Below, in pieces: positions 12,765-25,498 of a stretch of 64,000 nt of DNA (positions are counted from its first letter, which is position 1; each line of letters opens with the position of its first letter). The stretch is from Halichoerus grypus (taxonomy: Eukaryota > Chordata > Mammalia > Carnivora > Phocidae), in assembly GCF_964656455.1 (NCBI RefSeq), contig NC_135716.1, forward strand, positions 107,230,389 through 107,294,388, read 5' to 3'. The notes below the pieces were generated by a model. That model saw nothing but the letters and a program-made list of their open reading frames with translations, made no database searches and was not told where the DNA came from. The translations under genes were made by a program, and so were the position numbers.

Positions 12765-14085
12765 ACTCATGCATTGAATTGAGTGTTTCCTGTGCTCCAA
12801 GTACTGTAGTAGGCTTTGTGGTACAGTGGCCAGCAGCATGGACACATTGCTATTCTCATGGAACCTATAGTCTTGTGGGGAACACATAATCAACAGTAAT
12901 TCCTTAAGTTTTCTAAAAGTCTAATATTCTTCAGGTAGAAAACTACAAAGGTTTATTTTTATGTCTTGCTTTTCTATTATTGTTTAGGAGAAACGGTTTT
13001 AGGTATCAGAATATTTTTTTTTTTATATCTGGTTGTTTTTATTTTAAACTTGACTCATTAATCTGTTTAAGAACTAACTTTTGTGTTCCAAAATTTTCCA
13101 ATCTATTTAAGTTTTAAGTTGTTATGTTCTCTTTTGAATTAAAGTAAAGAATAGCTCCATAAGTCTGTCCTGAGATGCTGTACTTAAAATTCATGACATG
13201 AATACCTGGAGAGAACATTTAATCCTAAACACTCACTCAGTTTGCTCCATTATAGATGATGATACTATCTTTCTGCCCTTCTTCTCTTGATGAACCCTTT
13301 CTGTAACTTACATTCTTTGATCTCTTCCAATTATCAGGATTATGTGTCTATTATAAGATATTCCTTTAGATATATTTTTCTTACAGGAACTCAAACTCTT
13401 TCTTGTTCCATGACACATTTAGATTCATTGGAACACAGCAAATAACTTAAAATTCTTTTACAAAGCAATATCCACAAGGAACCAATGGTAGTGTTTGCAT
13501 TTGTTGATTTTTATAAAATAGAAACTGGGAGCTAATGTAGCTATATTCTGGGTCCTTTGAATTGCTTAACATTAGGGGCAAATAATTTGGTGAAAATGTA
13601 GGACTTTGTCTTGTTTAATTTATAAAATTTCTTGTTGTAAATGGAAGAGACTGGCCATTGACCCAAATTCACAGTATAACTTTTACCTGTTACACACAGG
13701 AACAAGTTTAGGATCATAAGAGTAATATCATATTTGTGAAAATAATGGTGTGGACAAAGAAAATTTTAGAAAATTCATTTTATATTCATTTAAACAGATT
13801 TAAATGGATTTTATACACATTAAAATATTTAAGAGGCTGTACTTCCCTTCTTCCTGGATCTGTACTTCCTAGACATAAATACCAGATTTGACATATTGCC
13901 CAAATCTGTAGTCTTTAAAACCTACATGTGAGGTATACTTTGAATTGATTAAGTCAGTATGCTTTGAATGTATTATTAACTCAGATATTTCATTAACTTT
14001 CCATTTTTATGGTTCATTAAAAACAGTTGTTTGAATCCCTAGAACAATAATTAAGTCATAATTTTTCTTAATTTTCAAATTATAG

Positions 14086-14349
<264 letters not shown>

Positions 14350-15299
14350 TAGCTAATTCTTTCCAATGGATATATACTTCTTCATTTATTTTTGCTACAC
14401 ATTCATATGAGCATTTATATATGGTAATATATGACATACGCATATACATATATTTACTTGGATAAAATTTTTTTGACATGGACTGGATAGCACAACTGTT
14501 TAGTTGATTGAAAATTCAGTGTGCATTTCTACAGGGAAATGCCATGAAGTTATTAGTTCTGCTGTGTTCAAAATATTTATCAATGGCTTAAAGACACAGA
14601 TAATACATTTATCAAATCTGGATGGTACACAATATGATGGCCGATAAGATCTATATTCCTAATGATCTTACACAGTCCAGAAAACTATATTGTCTGTCCA
14701 TTTGAATCAGATGAGTTCCTATCCATTTCCCAAATGATATGCACCTAATTGAAAAGAAAACAAATATTTTATAAATTTCAATTGTAATTTTTTCACTCTT
14801 TAGTCTTATGAAACAAATGCATAATGTAAAAATGATAAAATATAAAGTTGAACATACTCTTACAGTAACTGGGTGGTCGTGGGGAAGAGAAAAGCCATAA
14901 TTACTAGATCTCAGTTGTCTCACTTTTTGACAAAATGCTTTGTTTTCTTCTTGCTCTGTAATTTAATTAAATGTAGATACAGTGATCTCCTTTATATAAA
15001 ATGTTTCTGGAAAAGTTTGCTCTTATTAATAAAATTCTTCTTTCTTTCCTATTCGGGAAAGACTCTATTCATAACATGCTGTCTGCCTCTCTTCTTTCAG
15101 TTTCTTTTGTTTGTTTCCCACATGCTAACAAAATTCACTTTGTCTTTAAGGTCTCCTTGAATATTTTTCTGCCTCTTTGCCATGACCACTTAGACTTATG
15201 GTTGTCCTCCTATTTTTTTCTATAACCCATGCAGGACTTCTTACCTACCAGGTACAGCCTGGACTTTATATTGATTATATCATATTTTTTTAAGTTCAA

Positions 15300-16050
15300 T
15301 TCACTGACCTGATCCCACCTCAGCCCGGCATCTCTGAGTAGCGGGGCTTGGGATGTTGTGGTCTAGGGTGTAGTTGGTATCCCAGGGCTCTAAGAATGGG
15401 TGTAACCAGCCTACAGGTCATGCATAGAGACAAAAGTGTGATTTAGGAAACAGCGTTTTGTGGAGATGACAAATCTAAAATAAGAATGCTGCCCAAATCA
15501 GTCAAAAGGGATGAGGGTAGGGAAAAAAGGGGAAAGGAATGCAATTTTAACAGGCAGAAACCTGGGAACCCAAAGGAGCAAAGTTGGTAGTAGCTCCAGC
15601 CCCAGTCTCCGTAGCACCTATACTTTGGAGAGTCTCCATGGCCTCCAAAATACACAGTGGAGCGGTTCAACTGCCCAGGATGGACTCCTGATTTGGCTCC
15701 TTTTGCTCTTTCTGCTGCAAAACTTATCACCCTATCTTTCTATTTCCTCATTTTACTCTTCTTGTCACAGCACTCTCAATGGTCCCATTTGCACCTCTGC
15801 ATAACTCCCTCATTTGTATTTCCATCTGTGTTCTTCCATGATCCAGCTGTCTGCTGATAATCTTCACTCGTGTGCCGGATGCATATTTCAGATTCACTGA
15901 ACAGCACTTGGTTACCTGCACTTCTAATTCATTGCTATTAAACTAAACACACTCTCCCCAACCTGTTCCATCTCCAGTGTTTAACGTTTTTGATACCCAG
16001 TTTCAAAGCCTCTAAATCAGCATTCCTCAGGCTTCTAGATTACTGACTTC
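15300..16050. other. GC-richer intronic patch, unassigned
   Basis: Noticeably richer in G and C than its surroundings, with short overlapping open frames on both strands (up to 97 codons), none with a recognisable domain or a start in good context. It could be an old retrocopied 3' UTR, but I do not recognise it. Confidence 0.4.
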
Positions 16051-17249
16051 TAGATTACTCAGGCTAATACAGTTTTCAAAATCAATTTTGAAACCAAAAT
16101 AGGCCTGATAGCTTCTTCTTTTACTGTGTAATGGCATTAAAGCAGGCACTTGAACACATGAAATGGTAACATTTACTATATTATATATACAAGAAATAAT
16201 AAGACAATTTATGAGAAAAGTAGCAAACAATACAATCTCAGAATAAGCTACTTCTTAAGAAAATATAGTTGAAAGATTTACACTAGTGTGTTTACACACA
16301 CATATTTTTTCATTATAAAATAACACTGTTGTATACATCTTTACTTATGAACTATTTATCTAAATTTTATTTTCCTCTTCTCTCTCTCTCTCTCATGTAC
16401 GTATCTGGTCAATTCCATCTCTGTAAAGATTCTTTCATACACTTACTTTAATTTGCTTGTTTTTTTGTGCTGAATACAATTTTTGTTTGACCAGACATCT
16501 CACTGACCATTCTGTTAACTTCTTGAAGAAATGAGAGTAGAATCAGGAGATAAGAGAAAAAAGGCTCTTGTGCTAGGCCAGATGAAACCTAGTGAATGCA
16601 TGAATTCAGCTTTCAGGAGTGAAAATGGCGGGAAGGCAGAGATACTAAACAGATTTGAAAGGTAAAATTGAATGAGGGATGGTGGAAAATGGCATGTGTT
16701 AATTCTTTTTCTAAAGATTTAAATCCGTTTATAGCTTTTAGATTAAAGTACATAGAGAATATTTACTATATTTGTGATGATTGTGGTTTTGTCATACTTC
16801 ACAATTACCATTCGAAAGGATTCCTAAGGGTGTTTTTCTTTTGACTTTACTTTTATCTTTTTACTTCCCTGAATCTAATAAATGTGTGCTGAAAAAAATG
16901 AGCAATCATTTTATTTATCTTCCACTTACTCATAAAAGGAAAGAAACAGACTTTTAGGTATGATGAAAAAGAAAAGTGCATGTGCTTTAAAAATACATAT
17001 TGCTAGGAATGATAGTGTTTGAAATATAAAATAAAAAATTCCTGACCAGTAAGAGTTTTGGTTTTGGCTGAAGGCTTTAGACTTGTCAAACAAAGTGTTG
17101 AATTGCATTTTAAAGATGGAGTAGAAATGGAAAGCAGGTAAAATCTCTGTCAAGTAAAATCAACACTTCTACCTTCCTGCCTGTTGGTTGCAAAGTGCTA
17201 AGCAGTGATAAGACTAAAAAGGAGCATATAGACAAAGTGAGATTTTTCT

Positions 17250-17690
17250 CTCTCCACACTGTCATTAACTTAGTTCTGGCCTCTATTGCCTCTTACAATT
17301 GCCTCCACTTCTTCCCTTGTCAAATCTAATGAGCCTATCCTGCAGCCAGAGTCATCTTTCTGGAGTACAAGTTTGATCCTCATTTCTTCATTTAAAACCC
17401 TTCAGAGGCTCCTCTTTGCACTCCAGATAAAGCCTAATCTCCTTAGCTTGTGATGCTAACTTGAATTTCCCCTAGCACACCAAGACTTCTCCTGAATCCA
17501 GGCCTTTCCCCTACTCCCCTCATTGTATCTGTCTCGATCCTGCTTGTCCTTCAGGTCTTGCTTCCTCCTCCTCTTCCAGGAACATGGTCCTCTTGTGTGC
17601 TCTGTAGCAGCCTGTTTCCTTGACTGAAGCCTGCCCACCGGTCTGCCTCTGTACAAGCCAGTGGCCACGCTTGTTTATTGTTATGCCCTC
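17250..17690 (+). mobile_element. L2 LINE 3' region
   Basis: Contains 'aacccttcagaggctcctc', 'ccagataaagcctaatctc' and related L2 blocks in order; lacks the final AATAAA-type end. Confidence 0.82.
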
Positions 17691-18239
17691 AAAATAAAGC
17701 GTGTATTCATTTTGTAAAATAGGAAAAATACATAGAATGAGAGAATTCATTGTAAAGGAATTTAAAGGGGAGTTAAGAAAACTAATGAGTTTGTTATATA
17801 AGTTCATTAACACTGTAAATAAATAATGTTTCCTTCAAATGCAACATCCGTTAAGAAAAATTTCATAATGCCTGAAGTGTATTCATGAATGAAGGTTTAT
17901 CACTGCTTGTCTTACGTTTTACATTAGTTTGGGGTGAAATAGAACACTAGATAGTGTACTTTAAAAATGATTTAATACACACATTATAGTATTAATTCAT
18001 GCATGCAATCATTGCAATTGGATATTTTGAATTTATTTGTAGTATGCTTTTTCAGACACATGTGATTATTTAAAGATAGCCCTGTTGGGATTTCAGTAAT
18101 TCCCATAGTTGTCTGAAGAGAGCTTCACTTAAATTTCATTAGTTAATTTGATCAGTTACCATTTATTGAGTACCAGCTGTTAGGCCCAAAACACTTGATT
18201 TTGGGAGACTACCAAAGTGAATAAATGAGGAGAGGTAAA

Positions 18240-18380
18240 ATACAGCAGTTAGAAATTTGGGCTCTGAATTAAACAGGCCTGATTTCAAACCCAGTTCCAA
18301 CACTTTCAAACTGTGTGACCTGAAGCAAGTTACTTCATCACTTCAGGACATGGTCTTTTCAGAGGTAAATAAACTATTTA
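18240..18380 (+). mobile_element. MIR SINE
   Basis: 'aatttgggctctgaattaa', 'gatttcaaacccagttcca' and 'aactgtgtgacctgaagca'. Confidence 0.82.
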
Positions 18381-19432
18381 TTAATAAATGAGCAATAATA
18401 ATTAGAGATGTTAAAATGGTATTAGAGAACAATTATAAAATAGGAGATTTTGAATGGAAAGCATAGTATAGGATTTTAACAGACAAAGATTCAAAGAGGC
18501 TATTTCTGGTAATTATGAAAGCATTTTATTTAGCCATTTATTTTTTCATCCATATACATCCACCTGTCTATCTGTGTAGTCATTCATGCATGGATTCATT
18601 CATTCATTCATTTAATAAACAATTTTTTTAAAAAAATAGTGCTTTCAACTTTAGATAGTACTAATCTGTAGGTTTATAAATATGAATTGAAACATGAAAC
18701 TTGCCATTAATAATCTCACAGTCTGGTAGGGAAGAGAGTGGTGTAAACACACATCTAATACAATATAATAAACTCAGTAATAAAAAAATGTAAAGGCACA
18801 GGGTAGCATGGAAGAGATAATGTGATTGATTCTATCTGGATGTGGGTATCAGGATGTGGAGTCAGCAAAGGCTTCACAAAAATGAAGATAACAAATAAAG
18901 AGGGAGGATAAGAAAAACTGAGTGATTTGAATTGGTGGAACTTAAAGGGGGCTGCTGGCTAAGACTGTAGAGCTTGCTCACTGCCCAACGGTCCCCAGAT
19001 ATGGGTACTAGCTGCCTGAAATACTGACCAAGCTCCACTCGCCTAACAGTGGTATCCTTGGTTGTGCTGCTTCTACTCAGAGGAAGGAGTGCCTGCCTTG
19101 AATTGTCACAAAGGTGCCTTCTGCTTGTGCTGTTAAGACTTACACCTGTGCAGTGGCTTCTTTCAATTTCACCAAAAGGCATTCTGGGTTAGTGGAGGCC
19201 CTGAACATAGAGAACATGTAGGAAAAAATGGGAGAAAAGATCTGTGATTATACTGGGGTTAGGACATGATAAGAATACCCAGTTTAGGATTTTAATTTGG
19301 GGTCGATAATGAGGCAGAAATGTGGTAGGAGTTGTTTGCATAAAGAAGTGATAGTGTCAGATCTTGTATAAATATAGAGAGAAACATTTTCCAATTTGTC
19401 AACATTTCCCTCTTTAAAAGTCTTTATTTTAT

Positions 19433-19647
19433 TTTATTATTATTTTTTAAGATTTTACTTATTTATTTGAGGGAGAGAGAGGTAGTGAAAGAGAGCATGA
19501 AGTAGGGTGGGAGAGAGGGAGAAGCAGGCTCCCCGCTGAGCAGGGAGCCGAGTGGATGGATGTAGGGCTGGGCTCGATCCCAGGATCCTGAGATTGTGAC
19601 TTGAGCTGAAGGCAGATGCTTAACAGACTGAACCACCCAGGCGCCCC
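19433..19647 (-). mobile_element. CAN SINE
   Basis: Complete reversed copy ending 'aaccacccaggcgcccc'. Perfect 18-bp target duplications 'taaaagtctttattttat' at 19415-19432 and 19648-19665, so it is a young insertion. Confidence 0.95.
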
Positions 19648-19814
19648 TAAAAGTCTTTATTTTATAATATTAAACTTACTTGTCTTTATTTAGTTGTGCT
19701 AATAAATGATCCAATATGACTTCACCTTTGTTGTTTATAATACTATGATGTTAGCAGGAGTTGAGGCATATTTGAATTTTTTTCTTCTTCTTGAATAAGA
19801 ATTACTGAATATTT

Positions 19815-20015
19815 TTTTTTTTTTTTTTAAAGATTTTATTTATTTATTTGAGAGAGAGAGTGAGAGAGAGAGAGAGCACAAGAGGGGGGAGCAGGAGAGG
19901 GAGAAGCAGACTCCTTGCTGAGCAGGGAGCCCGATGTGGGACTCAATCCCGGGACTCCAGGATCATGACCTGAGCCGAAGGCAGTCGCTTAACCAACTGA
20001 GCCACCCAGGCGCCC
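19815..20015 (-). mobile_element. CAN SINE
   Basis: Reversed copy in the same orientation as its neighbour 168 bp upstream, with perfect 18-bp target duplications 'aagaattactgaatattt' at 19797-19814 and 20016-20033. The T-run followed by 'aaag' resembles a splice acceptor on the plus strand. Confidence 0.95.
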
Positions 20016-20174
20016 AAGAATTACTGAATATTTAAGATAATTTTGACAGGGTACCCAAAGAAAGAGTATGTAACTGAAATAATGTAGCTAAACAAACAAA
20101 CAAAAAAATCTATCGATTTTAAAATTTATTGCACTTTCACTTGCATCTTTCCAGTGGATTTCTTTATTTAGCCA

Positions 20175-20228
20175 GTGTGCGTGTGTGTCCGTGTGTGCGT
20201 GTCTGTGTGCATGTGTGCATGTGTGTGG
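20175..20228 (+). repeat. Interrupted (GT)n microsatellite
   Basis: GT repeats broken by GC, CC and CA units over about 54 bp. Confidence 0.9.
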
Positions 20229-20526
20229 ACAGATGGGTAGATAAAAAGTTCTGTACTAGGAAAAAAAGAAATTAACCACATGAACCCATCAACCTTTCTT
20301 CGAAAGGTGCTTTTAGCAATGTGTGAATGCAAGGATTACCATGTGAGATAGAGAACAGGCATATAATAAAATCGAAAGCTAATTTTACTACAACCAATAA
20401 ATATTAAAGTAGTCCAAGAGCAGAGATCAGTATTGACTAGAATTGTTGGAAAAGACTCACAAAAGAAGTACTCCCTGATTTTTGCCCTCCTTGGAACAAA
20501 CCTGTTATATTTACTTTCATTGTAAT

Positions 20527-20965
20527 AACAGCTACTATTTGTTAACCTCTGTTACGCATTGTGTATGTTTTGGTTACAATGGGTATCATTATCTTTATAT
20601 TTTTATTTCTTTAAAGATTTTATTTATTTATTTGTTTGTTTATTTATTTATTTCAGAAGGAGAGAAAGAGAGGGAGAGAGTGTGAGTGGAGGGAGGGGCA
20701 GAGGGAGAGAGAGAGAGAGAATCTCAAGTGGACTCCACACTGAGCTTGGAGCCCAACATGGGGCTGGATCTCAACCCTGAGATAATGACCTGAGCCAAAA
20801 TCAAGAGTTGGAGGTTTAACTGACTGAGCTACCCAGGCATCCCATGGATATCATTATCTTTATTTCTTAGCTTTTAAAAATAAAGTCTCAATAGTTAAAG
20901 AAAACTATTCTAGGTTAAGTATCGTCTTAGTAACGAGGCCAGGATTTGAACATACGTATGTCTAT
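20527..20965 (-). mobile_element. MIR SINE, split by a CAN SINE
   Basis: Left part 'agctactatttgttaacct'; right part 'gaggccaggatttgaacat' is the reversed B-box end. The SINE at 20599-20843 lies between. Confidence 0.7.
20599..20843 (-). mobile_element. CAN SINE, older subfamily, inserted in a MIR
   Basis: Reversed copy with the older body 'aaaatcaagagttggaggt' and an expanded A/T-rich tail. Target duplication of 20 bp with one mismatch (20579-20598 and 20844-20863). The flanks on either side are the two halves of a minus-strand MIR. Confidence 0.93.
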
Positions 20966-23249
20966 TTATTTTTTCCCCTGGACTGAACTACTTTCCTGAT
21001 ACTTTTCAACTCTGGATCCTCATTCTTGCTAATCATCTGCAGCCCTAGACATCTTCCCCTGCAGCATGTGTTAAGATTTAAAAATAAAATAATGCATTAG
21101 AATTCTGCCTGAGAGTTCCTCTGTAGTTGAAACTGAAATCAGAAGATTGTGATTGGAGGCTGTAGCTTATGTATAACTTAGTTCTGGTTAAAAATATACC
21201 TTAACCAGAATGATTAAGTGACTAGAAAAGTTCTAAGATTATTCCACATCTCCTAACTTCCAGGGAAATAAAATAGAGGGATAATTAGCTCAATTAATAT
21301 AATTAAAGACCTAAATTTAATTGTTAATTGAGGATAAAGATGAGGCACTTTAATTATATAGGTAAATCCAGAAATTCATTAACAATAAGTTGGTTAAATC
21401 CAGAACATTCATTTAAAAAACAGAGGAATATAAAAAAGTTCTCTTAGTCTAGGAAACAAAAATCAATAATTAGTTGATTAATCTGAAAAAGTTAAACTGG
21501 GGGAATTATAGAAAGGATATATACATATGTTAAGCATGTCATTTTATTTTGAAACACATAGATATTCTCTCCTTTTCATTTAAAAAAAAAGCAGAGCCAA
21601 GTTCTTTTTAATCTTATGGTTAGGGTTCTATCATGTTTCTTGTGTAAACCTGTTTATAATATGCTGCCTACAACTTCTGGTTTTGTTTTTTAAAGTGGAG
21701 CTATACCTTCAAGAAACACAGAGCAATTTCCTGGATTTTTGTATGGTTGCTCGTCAGTTACTTCATTTGTTTAACCCACATCTAATTTGATAGCAACTTC
21801 TTTTTTAGCAATTCACCTTTATCATAGCTTTTGAAAATATTCAACTTAGTTTTCACAGACTCAACCCCCTTTCTTTTCACATTCATAGAGCTCTTCAATT
21901 TATACAATTTTAATTTACATAAATTTATAACCAACACAAATGGGGTGAGGATCATACAACTGATTCGATAAGCACACAACTCAAGTGGGGGAGTAGAAAG
22001 TTCATAGATACACAGGTACCCTCCTCATTACAGAGATTCAGCACTCTTTTTCCTTCCTTTGTATCTCACAGAAGAACAGGAGAGAAGAAATTCGTCCAGT
22101 GAGTCTGGTAGGTGCAACCAACTTGTTAAGGGAAACCATATGGTGCCTAAGGTCCTTCTTTACCAAAGACAAGTTTTAATACAAAATGTATTTACGAAAT
22201 GGTATTATTAATTGACAAAAATGTCAGTAATTTACCAAAATACAATTGTTTAGAAAATTGGGCATTTACTTTTAGTATCAACATATAAACACATTCCATC
22301 ACAAAAAAGTAGAGGAAAAAAAGCTGTATGTTATCTTGCCATGCTAAGTACTCCACTATAAGAGCAAACTTGTAAATAGAATACAGGCTAAATGCTTCTA
22401 AATTCTAATCCTAGGTTAGAAACTCGTTTTCCTTGAAGTAGTCATGGTAGTCCTGAGAAGATGATCTTACCAGCATGAGATATTTTGTCAAATAAAATCA
22501 GTCCAAATATATGAAAATTATCATCTCAAAACCTATGGATTTGATTACATCATTAGAGCAGTCCTCCATGTCATTATTCTGTGATTCGGAATTCTATCTT
22601 AAATTTACTATCTTTTAGATGCAACATTAAAACACCCCAGTATTTATTCCTAGGAGAGGAAGGGATCGAGTAAACTTACATGTTGCTGCAAGAGAAGCAG
22701 TGGCAGTGGTATAAAGATAAATATTGAGTGACAAAAGACAAGAGTTATTAGTGCAAGGATAAATATGGAAAGAATAGGTAAGGGATAGAAATTCAAATAA
22801 AGAAATTATATAGAGAGTCTTCAAATATAGATAAGAAATGAAAAGGAAAAGAAGACCTCTTTTCTTTCAGGTAGAATTCTTTCTGTGAAAATCAAACACG
22901 GTGAGAAACTGCAGAGGATAAGAAAGGAGGCATTGGGACATTAAACATATTTTAGAAAAAAAAGTTTTGGTTGCTGTGTTTACAATGACTTTAGGAATCA
23001 CTAAATTGAAGTTGAATGGTTACACAGGACTGTTTGTTCGCTGCCACCATTTGAGGTCAGCTTTCAGCAACAACAAAAAGTTATTTTTTTGGTTTAGTTC
23101 AGTGGTTCTACTATATACATGAGTTTGCCTATGTGCATCTTCCCAAATGGTATTCTTTTTTTCTTCCTTAAACTTTATCCTTTATTAAACATGCTGTATT
23201 CCTATAATAAGTATCCACATTAAGGTGCCTGATACTGTTTTGATTATTT

Positions 23250-23446
23250 ATTTTTTTTTAAAGATTTTATTTATTTATTTGAGAGAGAGAGAATGAGAGA
23301 CAGAGAGCATGAGAGTGAGGGGGGTCAGAGGGAGAAGAAGACTCCCTGCTGAGCAGGGAGCCCAATGCGGGACTCGATCCTGGGACTCCAGGATCATGAC
23401 CTGAGCCGAAGGCAGTCGCTTAACCAACTGAGCCACCCAGGCGCCC
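23250..23446 (-). mobile_element. CAN SINE
   Basis: Reversed copy ending 'agccacccaggcgccc'. Perfect 13-bp target duplications 'gttttgattattt' at 23237-23249 and 23447-23459. Confidence 0.95.
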
Positions 23447-23894
23447 GTTTTGATTATTTTGTTTATGAATTTATGTTATTCTTTCCAACTTGTCAATCCC
23501 CCTCAAAACGAATTCTTGTAGCAGAATTATCTTAGAACATATACACAAGATACACACATAAATATTCTGGCATCATACTGGGTCTAAAATGTCTTTCTTA
23601 ACCCTATAGGATCACAAAGCACAGGTGTCTTTTAGGTTTTAGCTTTCTACAGTGTTTTCCAGCCCTACAGTGAAGCTTATATGATATTTTAATGGAGGTT
23701 ATAGTGAAGTTCTCTAACAGTTAATGTGGTTCTACTCAGTTGTATATGGTCTATGGGTACATTTTGAAACAGACGTTTGTAAAGTTTTTCAAAACTATTA
23801 TAAATTCCTTGCATTGATGATCAACTTTTCTCCTACTTGAGGTTTTTGTGTGTTTTCTTTTGGTTCGATTGAGTCTCAAAAGAATCAGTAGTTG

Positions 23895-24130
23895 TTGAGG
23901 GAACTAGGTATCTCAGGGGATTGGTAATGAGATACAGAGCCTTTAACCTCTTGGTCACTAGTTCAAATCTGCCCCAGGTCAAGAGTGACAGAAAGTCATT
24001 ATCATCCGATGGCAGTTCAATAGGCTATGTGAAATGAATTTGTGATTTCAATACCTAGTGGAGAGAGATTCATGCCATAGTCTCACCATTGAGTGAATGA
24101 ATACAAAATGGTAGTTGTGATTTTAGTTTG
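23895..24130 (+). mobile_element. Possible old tRNA-derived SINE
   Basis: 'ctaggtatctcaggggatt' resembles a weak pol III A box and 'cactagttcaaatctgccc' a B box, about 50 bp apart, followed by 'caagagtgacagaaagtca'. No CCA end or acceptor stem pairing, so it is not a tRNA gene. Family uncertain. Confidence 0.45.
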
Positions 24131-25328
24131 AAGAGTAAGGAGGAGTCCAATCATAGCTAAGTATTCCATTTTTTGGAGCTGAGACTCTTTTTGGTGGATT
24201 TGTTGATGGAATGGCAGAGGGAAGCAAGGCTTGCCCTTGTGTTGGTTTGTGATGTGAGGCCGTGAGATGCACATCTATAGGAATCCCTGTCTGTCATTGT
24301 TGCTAATGAGGTACAATTCAGCATCATTAAATTGACTTCTAAAAAGTTATTTCACTCCCAGATGGTGATTAATTCAAGATTGAAAGTGACATCATTCATG
24401 TCTCCTGATTCTTCAATGCCCTTCTGCATATATTTTTTAAATGTTTCATTTTCCCTTTTAATCATATTATTAATTTTATCTACATTTGGACATATGACTG
24501 AACATTTAGAGAGGCCTATTCATTCTTGTCAATCTTTCACATGAGAAATACTGAGTTAACAAACAAGAATAGAAAATTGTAAGGACACTTTGAAGACGGG
24601 GAATTAAAAATTGAGCACAGTGCAAAAGGATCATTGCTATAAAGCTAATTGAATTATGTGCATTCATATCAATAAATGAAATCTTTCACCTTCTGCCACT
24701 TTTAGGGTTGGAGATTGTGTGAGGGATTTTGTCTTTCTAATATCTTTAGTGAACAGTCAGGTTATTAAAACTTTTTAATTTGGGGATCTCTTTTAAAGGA
24801 ATTACCTTTCTAAAGAGGACAAAGGCATATGTTTATATTTGAAAGATTTATAAGATCACAGCATTTTCTTCATGATGGAATATTTACATTTTTATTTTAT
24901 AGCAGGCTCACTGATTTTCAAAAAGAACCCACGTTGTTGGATTGTAAGGATTTTAAAGCTATCTCTGATAATTTTTATGATGCGAAAATCAAATCTAGAG
25001 AATGATAGCTACTGTGGCTCATATTAAAGATTGCTGCTCTGTACAAAGATGAGCAGTTGCTAAAAATATGACAGTCTGGGATTTTAGAAATCAAACTTGG
25101 AGGGACTTATCTATGTCCAAGTCTCCGTGCTTGGAAGAACTTCCGTGCCAACTTTGAAGACACTTGTTATCATTATCATTGCTTAAAATATCATTTTAAT
25201 TTCACATCTTCAAAGGCATTCTTTTGCCCTGAAATGTACCAGTACAATATCTGAAGAACTATGATTTGAGAATTAGAAATTTAAATTGCACAGGCTTAAT
25301 ATTAGAGCATTTCCGTTACCCTTTGCAG

Positions 25329-25498
25329 GTTTTGAGGCAGCTTATTCGACCTTACAGTCTCACCAGGAAGCTAATGGGAAAGCCTTGCAGCAATCTTCGC
25401 AGGAAAGTTTCCAAATGTCAAGTGTCATCTTTCCAGCTGTTAGATGAATGGGTAGCCAAGAGGCATTTATTTGGGTGTGCAGCCCCTGTGAAATCTGG
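25329..25498 (+). other. Candidate cryptic (poison) exon in intron 12
   Basis: 170 bp flanked by a plausible acceptor 'cgttaccctttgcag' and donor 'gtgagg' and open in phase 0, the phase needed after exon 12. 170 is not a multiple of 3, so inclusion would shift exon 13 out of frame. Not part of known DPD protein, since residues 508 and 509 are adjacent. No transcript evidence can be seen from DNA alone. Confidence 0.25.

Noticed and set aside
15511..15857. Overlapping open frames of 97 and 66 codons in a GC-richer patch
   Set aside because: Open on both strands at once, no domain, no start context, no matching splice sites; kept only as an unassigned patch.
23905..23975. A/B-box-like segment considered as a tRNA gene
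   Set aside because: No acceptor-stem or anticodon-stem pairing and a poor A box; better explained as an old SINE.
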